Assembly (NCBI GenBank): GCA_009929975.1
Contig: RZZF01000082.1
Location: 1 to 7,609, forward strand
Direction of reading: 5' to 3'
Source of the DNA: Clostridia bacterium
GTDB lineage: Bacteria > Bacillota > Clostridia > Saccharofermentanales > UBA5734
Length of the DNA stretch: 7,609 nucleotides
The notes under the pieces: model-generated
The model's input: the letters and a program-made list of their open reading frames with translations, nothing else
Database searches by the model: none
What the model was told of the DNA's origin: nothing
Shown here: piece after piece, positions 6,070 to 7,609 of the stretch
How the letters are laid out: each line of letters starts with the position of its first letter
Position numbering within the stretch: the first letter of the stretch is position 1
Made by a program: the position numbers and the translations under genes

Positions 6070-7609
6070 ATGGACGCATTTATCAAGCTTAGTTCAGTCA
6101 GCTTCACCTATCTTCAGGAAGATCAGGAGCCGCTGCCCGCGGTGGATCAGGTCAGTCTGTCCATCACGCGTGGCAGCCATGTTGCTGTGCTCGGACGAAA
6201 TGGCTCTGGCAAGTCAACGCTGGCCCGGCTGATCAATGCCCTGGAACAGCCGCAGAAAGGAACTGTGCAGGTGTCCGGTCTTGACAGCAGCCGTGAGGAT
6301 CAGATCTGGGAAATCAGACGTCTGTGCGGGATGGTATTTCAAAACCCTGACAATCAGATTGTCGGGACAACGGTCGAGGAAGATGTCGCGTTCGGTCCGG
6401 AAAATCTTGGATTTCCCCCTGCTGATATCCGCCGTTCGGTCGACCAGGCGCTGGCCTATGTCGGTTTGTCCGATATGGCCCAGAAGCCGCCCCATCTGTT
6501 GTCTGGTGGTCAGAAGCAGAAACTGGCAATCGCCGGAATTCTGGCCATGCAGCCTGCCTGCCTCATCCTTGACGAAGCAACTTCCATGCTTGATCCGGTC
6601 AGCCGCAATGAGTTCATGGAACTTGTCCAGCAGTTGATCAGAGATGAAGGACTGACCGTCATTAATATCACCCATCATATGGAAGAGGCCCTGCTGGCTG
6701 ATCATGTTTATGTGATGTCTGAGGGGCGTATTATCATGCAGGGAACTCCGCCGGAAGTGTTTGACCAGGTGGACGCCATCAAGTCCATTGGACTGGATGT
6801 TCCCGTTCACACTGATATCGCCAGCCAGCTGGCTCATCGACTGGGTACTGAACTGATCCCGATGGAGGCAGCCGGCTGGGAAGGTGCGCGCCAGGCGGTC
6901 ATCCGGCTCCTGTCTGATCCGCGTGACATCTCAGGCCTCGATACCGGCATCGGTCAGACGCGTCCAACGACTGAGATGGACCGGGCTCGGGACACGGCCC
7001 CGGTGATTCGTGTTGAAAACCTGACCTATACCTATACCCCTGATACAGCTCTGGCGACACCGGCTTTGTCTGATGTTTCGTTTGATGTCCGGCGCGGTGA
7101 GTTTCTCGGCATCATCGGCCACAGCGGATCCGGAAAATCAACCCTGATCCAGCATCTGAACGGATTGATCAGAGCTCAGCAGGGTAAAGTGCATGTGCTT
7201 GATCTGGATGCGGCTGCGAATCAGGATATCCGCAAGATTCGTCAGCATGTCGGGCTTGTCTTCCAGTATCCGGAGCATCAGCTGTTTGAAGAGACCGTTT
7301 TTCAGGATATCGCTTTCGGGCCGAAGCGGCTCGGGTTGGACATGACACAGGTCGAGCAGCGCGTACTGCGAGCGGCGCGGGTTGTCGGACTGACAGACGA
7401 GATGCTGGAACGCTCACCATTTGAACTTTCCGGCGGACAGAAACGAAGGGCCGCGATTGCCGGTGTTCTGGCCATGGAGCCGGATGTGTTGATTCTCGAT
7501 GAACCCGCGGCCGGTCTCGATCCGGCCGGACGTGAGGAGATTCTCAGCTATGCGGCCCGTTTGAAATCGATGAGCACAACGGTTGTCCTCGTTTCACACA
7601 GTATGGAGG
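6070..7609 (+). CDS. ecfA1-ecfA2: Fused EcfA1-EcfA2 ATPase of an ECF transporter (3' end outside window)
   Basis: The two ATPases of energy-coupling-factor importers (vitamins, metals) are normally separate proteins that pair beneath EcfT. Here one frame without a stop, 513 codons to the window edge, holds both. Module 1 has Walker A GRNGSGKST (42-50), Q-loop Gln91 in VFQNPDNQ, signature LSGGQ (144-148), Walker B CLILDE with Glu169, and H-loop His202. Module 2 has GHSGSGKST (350-358), Gln399 in VFQYPEHQLFEE, LSGGQ (453-457), VLILDE with Glu478, and His510. VFQNPDNQ and DEATSMLDP are EcfA1-like; VFQYPEHQLFEE and GVLAMEP are EcfA2-like. EcfA1 seems complete to about residue 282, and a linker of about 30 residues joins it to EcfA2. 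An in-frame TGA at 6058-6060 rules out a longer N-terminus. The Shine-Dalgarno is weak (GAAAGAG). A sequencing error that removed a stop is possible but not evident. ecfT is expected downstream. Confidence 0.9.
   Translation, partial: MDAFIKLSSVSFTYLQEDQEPLPAVDQVSLSITRGSHVAVLGRNGSGKSTLARLINALEQPQKGTVQVSGLDSSREDQIWEIRRLCGMVFQNPDNQIVGTTVEEDVAFGPENLGFPPADIRRSVDQALAYVGLSDMAQKPPHLLSGGQKQKLAIAGILAMQPACLILDEATSMLDPVSRNEFMELVQQLIRDEGLTVINITHHMEEALLADHVYVMSEGRIIMQGTPPEVFDQVDAIKSIGLDVPVHTDIASQLAHRLGTELIPMEAAGWEGARQAVIRLLSDPRDISGLDTGIGQTRPTTEMDRARDTAPVIRVENLTYTYTPDTALATPALSDVSFDVRRGEFLGIIGHSGSGKSTLIQHLNGLIRAQQGKVHVLDLDAAANQDIRKIRQHVGLVFQYPEHQLFEETVFQDIAFGPKRLGLDMTQVEQRVLRAARVVGLTDEMLERSPFELSGGQKRRAAIAGVLAMEPDVLILDEPAAGLDPAGREEILSYAARLKSMSTTVVLVSHSME

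Noticed and set aside
6057..6072. ATG at 6057 as the start of the ECF ATPase
   Set aside because: It is in a different frame from the ATPase, and an in-frame TGA sits at 6058-6060, leaving ATG 6070 as the start.
6236..6637. + strand frame of 133 codons inside the ABC ATPase gene
   Set aside because: It is in another frame of a gene with all ABC motifs intact, and its product is Arg/Ser-rich and shadow-like.
1..7609. Mobile elements, CRISPR arrays, tRNA or rRNA genes
   Set aside because: None of their hallmarks (direct repeats with spacers, transposase motifs, cloverleaf folds) was seen; the + strand is nearly filled with core genes.

Overview
This window is the 3' part of the spc ribosomal-protein operon joined to the alpha operon of a low-to-medium GC Gram-positive bacterium, most likely a member of the Clostridia. 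Three points support that. The gene order is secY-adk-map-(KOW protein)-infA-rpmJ-rpsM-rpsK-rpsD-rpoA-rplQ-ecfA. rpsD lies inside the alpha operon, unlike in Bacillus. Strong GGAGG-type Shine-Dalgarno sites precede most genes. The long L17 and the KOW/L14e-like gene between map and infA also fit Clostridia. The family or genus cannot be fixed by eye. All genes are on the + strand.

Layout: 1-519 is the 3' end of secY. 520-606 holds a strong terminator-like hairpin and a doubled Shine-Dalgarno site. adk, map, a KOW-domain RNA-binding protein gene and infA (607-2573) follow with overlaps of 8, 7 and 1 nt, so they are probably translationally coupled. 2574-2721 is a regulatory gap with a perfect dyad, a sigma-A-like promoter and a leader hairpin before rpmJ. 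rpmJ (37 codons, 2722-2835) is followed by a second structured gap (2836-2971). Then come rpsM, rpsK, rpsD, rpoA and rplQ (2972-5951). A hairpin terminator at about 6005-6040 closes this unit. From 6070 to the right edge there is one uninterrupted frame with two complete ABC ATPase modules.

How the genes work together: most encode the translation and transcription core (ribosomal proteins L36, S13, S11, S4 and L17, initiation factor IF-1, RNA polymerase alpha). They are joined by SecY for export of new proteins, methionine aminopeptidase for N-terminal trimming, and adenylate kinase for nucleotide balance. The last gene powers an energy-coupling-factor (ECF) vitamin/micronutrient transporter; its membrane partner ecfT, if adjacent, lies beyond the window.

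No unknown defence, mobile or CRISPR-type system is visible. The main departures from the ordinary are the in-frame EcfA1-EcfA2 fusion, the terminator-like hairpin between secY and adk, the dyad and promoter upstream of rpmJ, and paired hairpins between rpmJ and rpsM that could be a ribosomal-protein control site.
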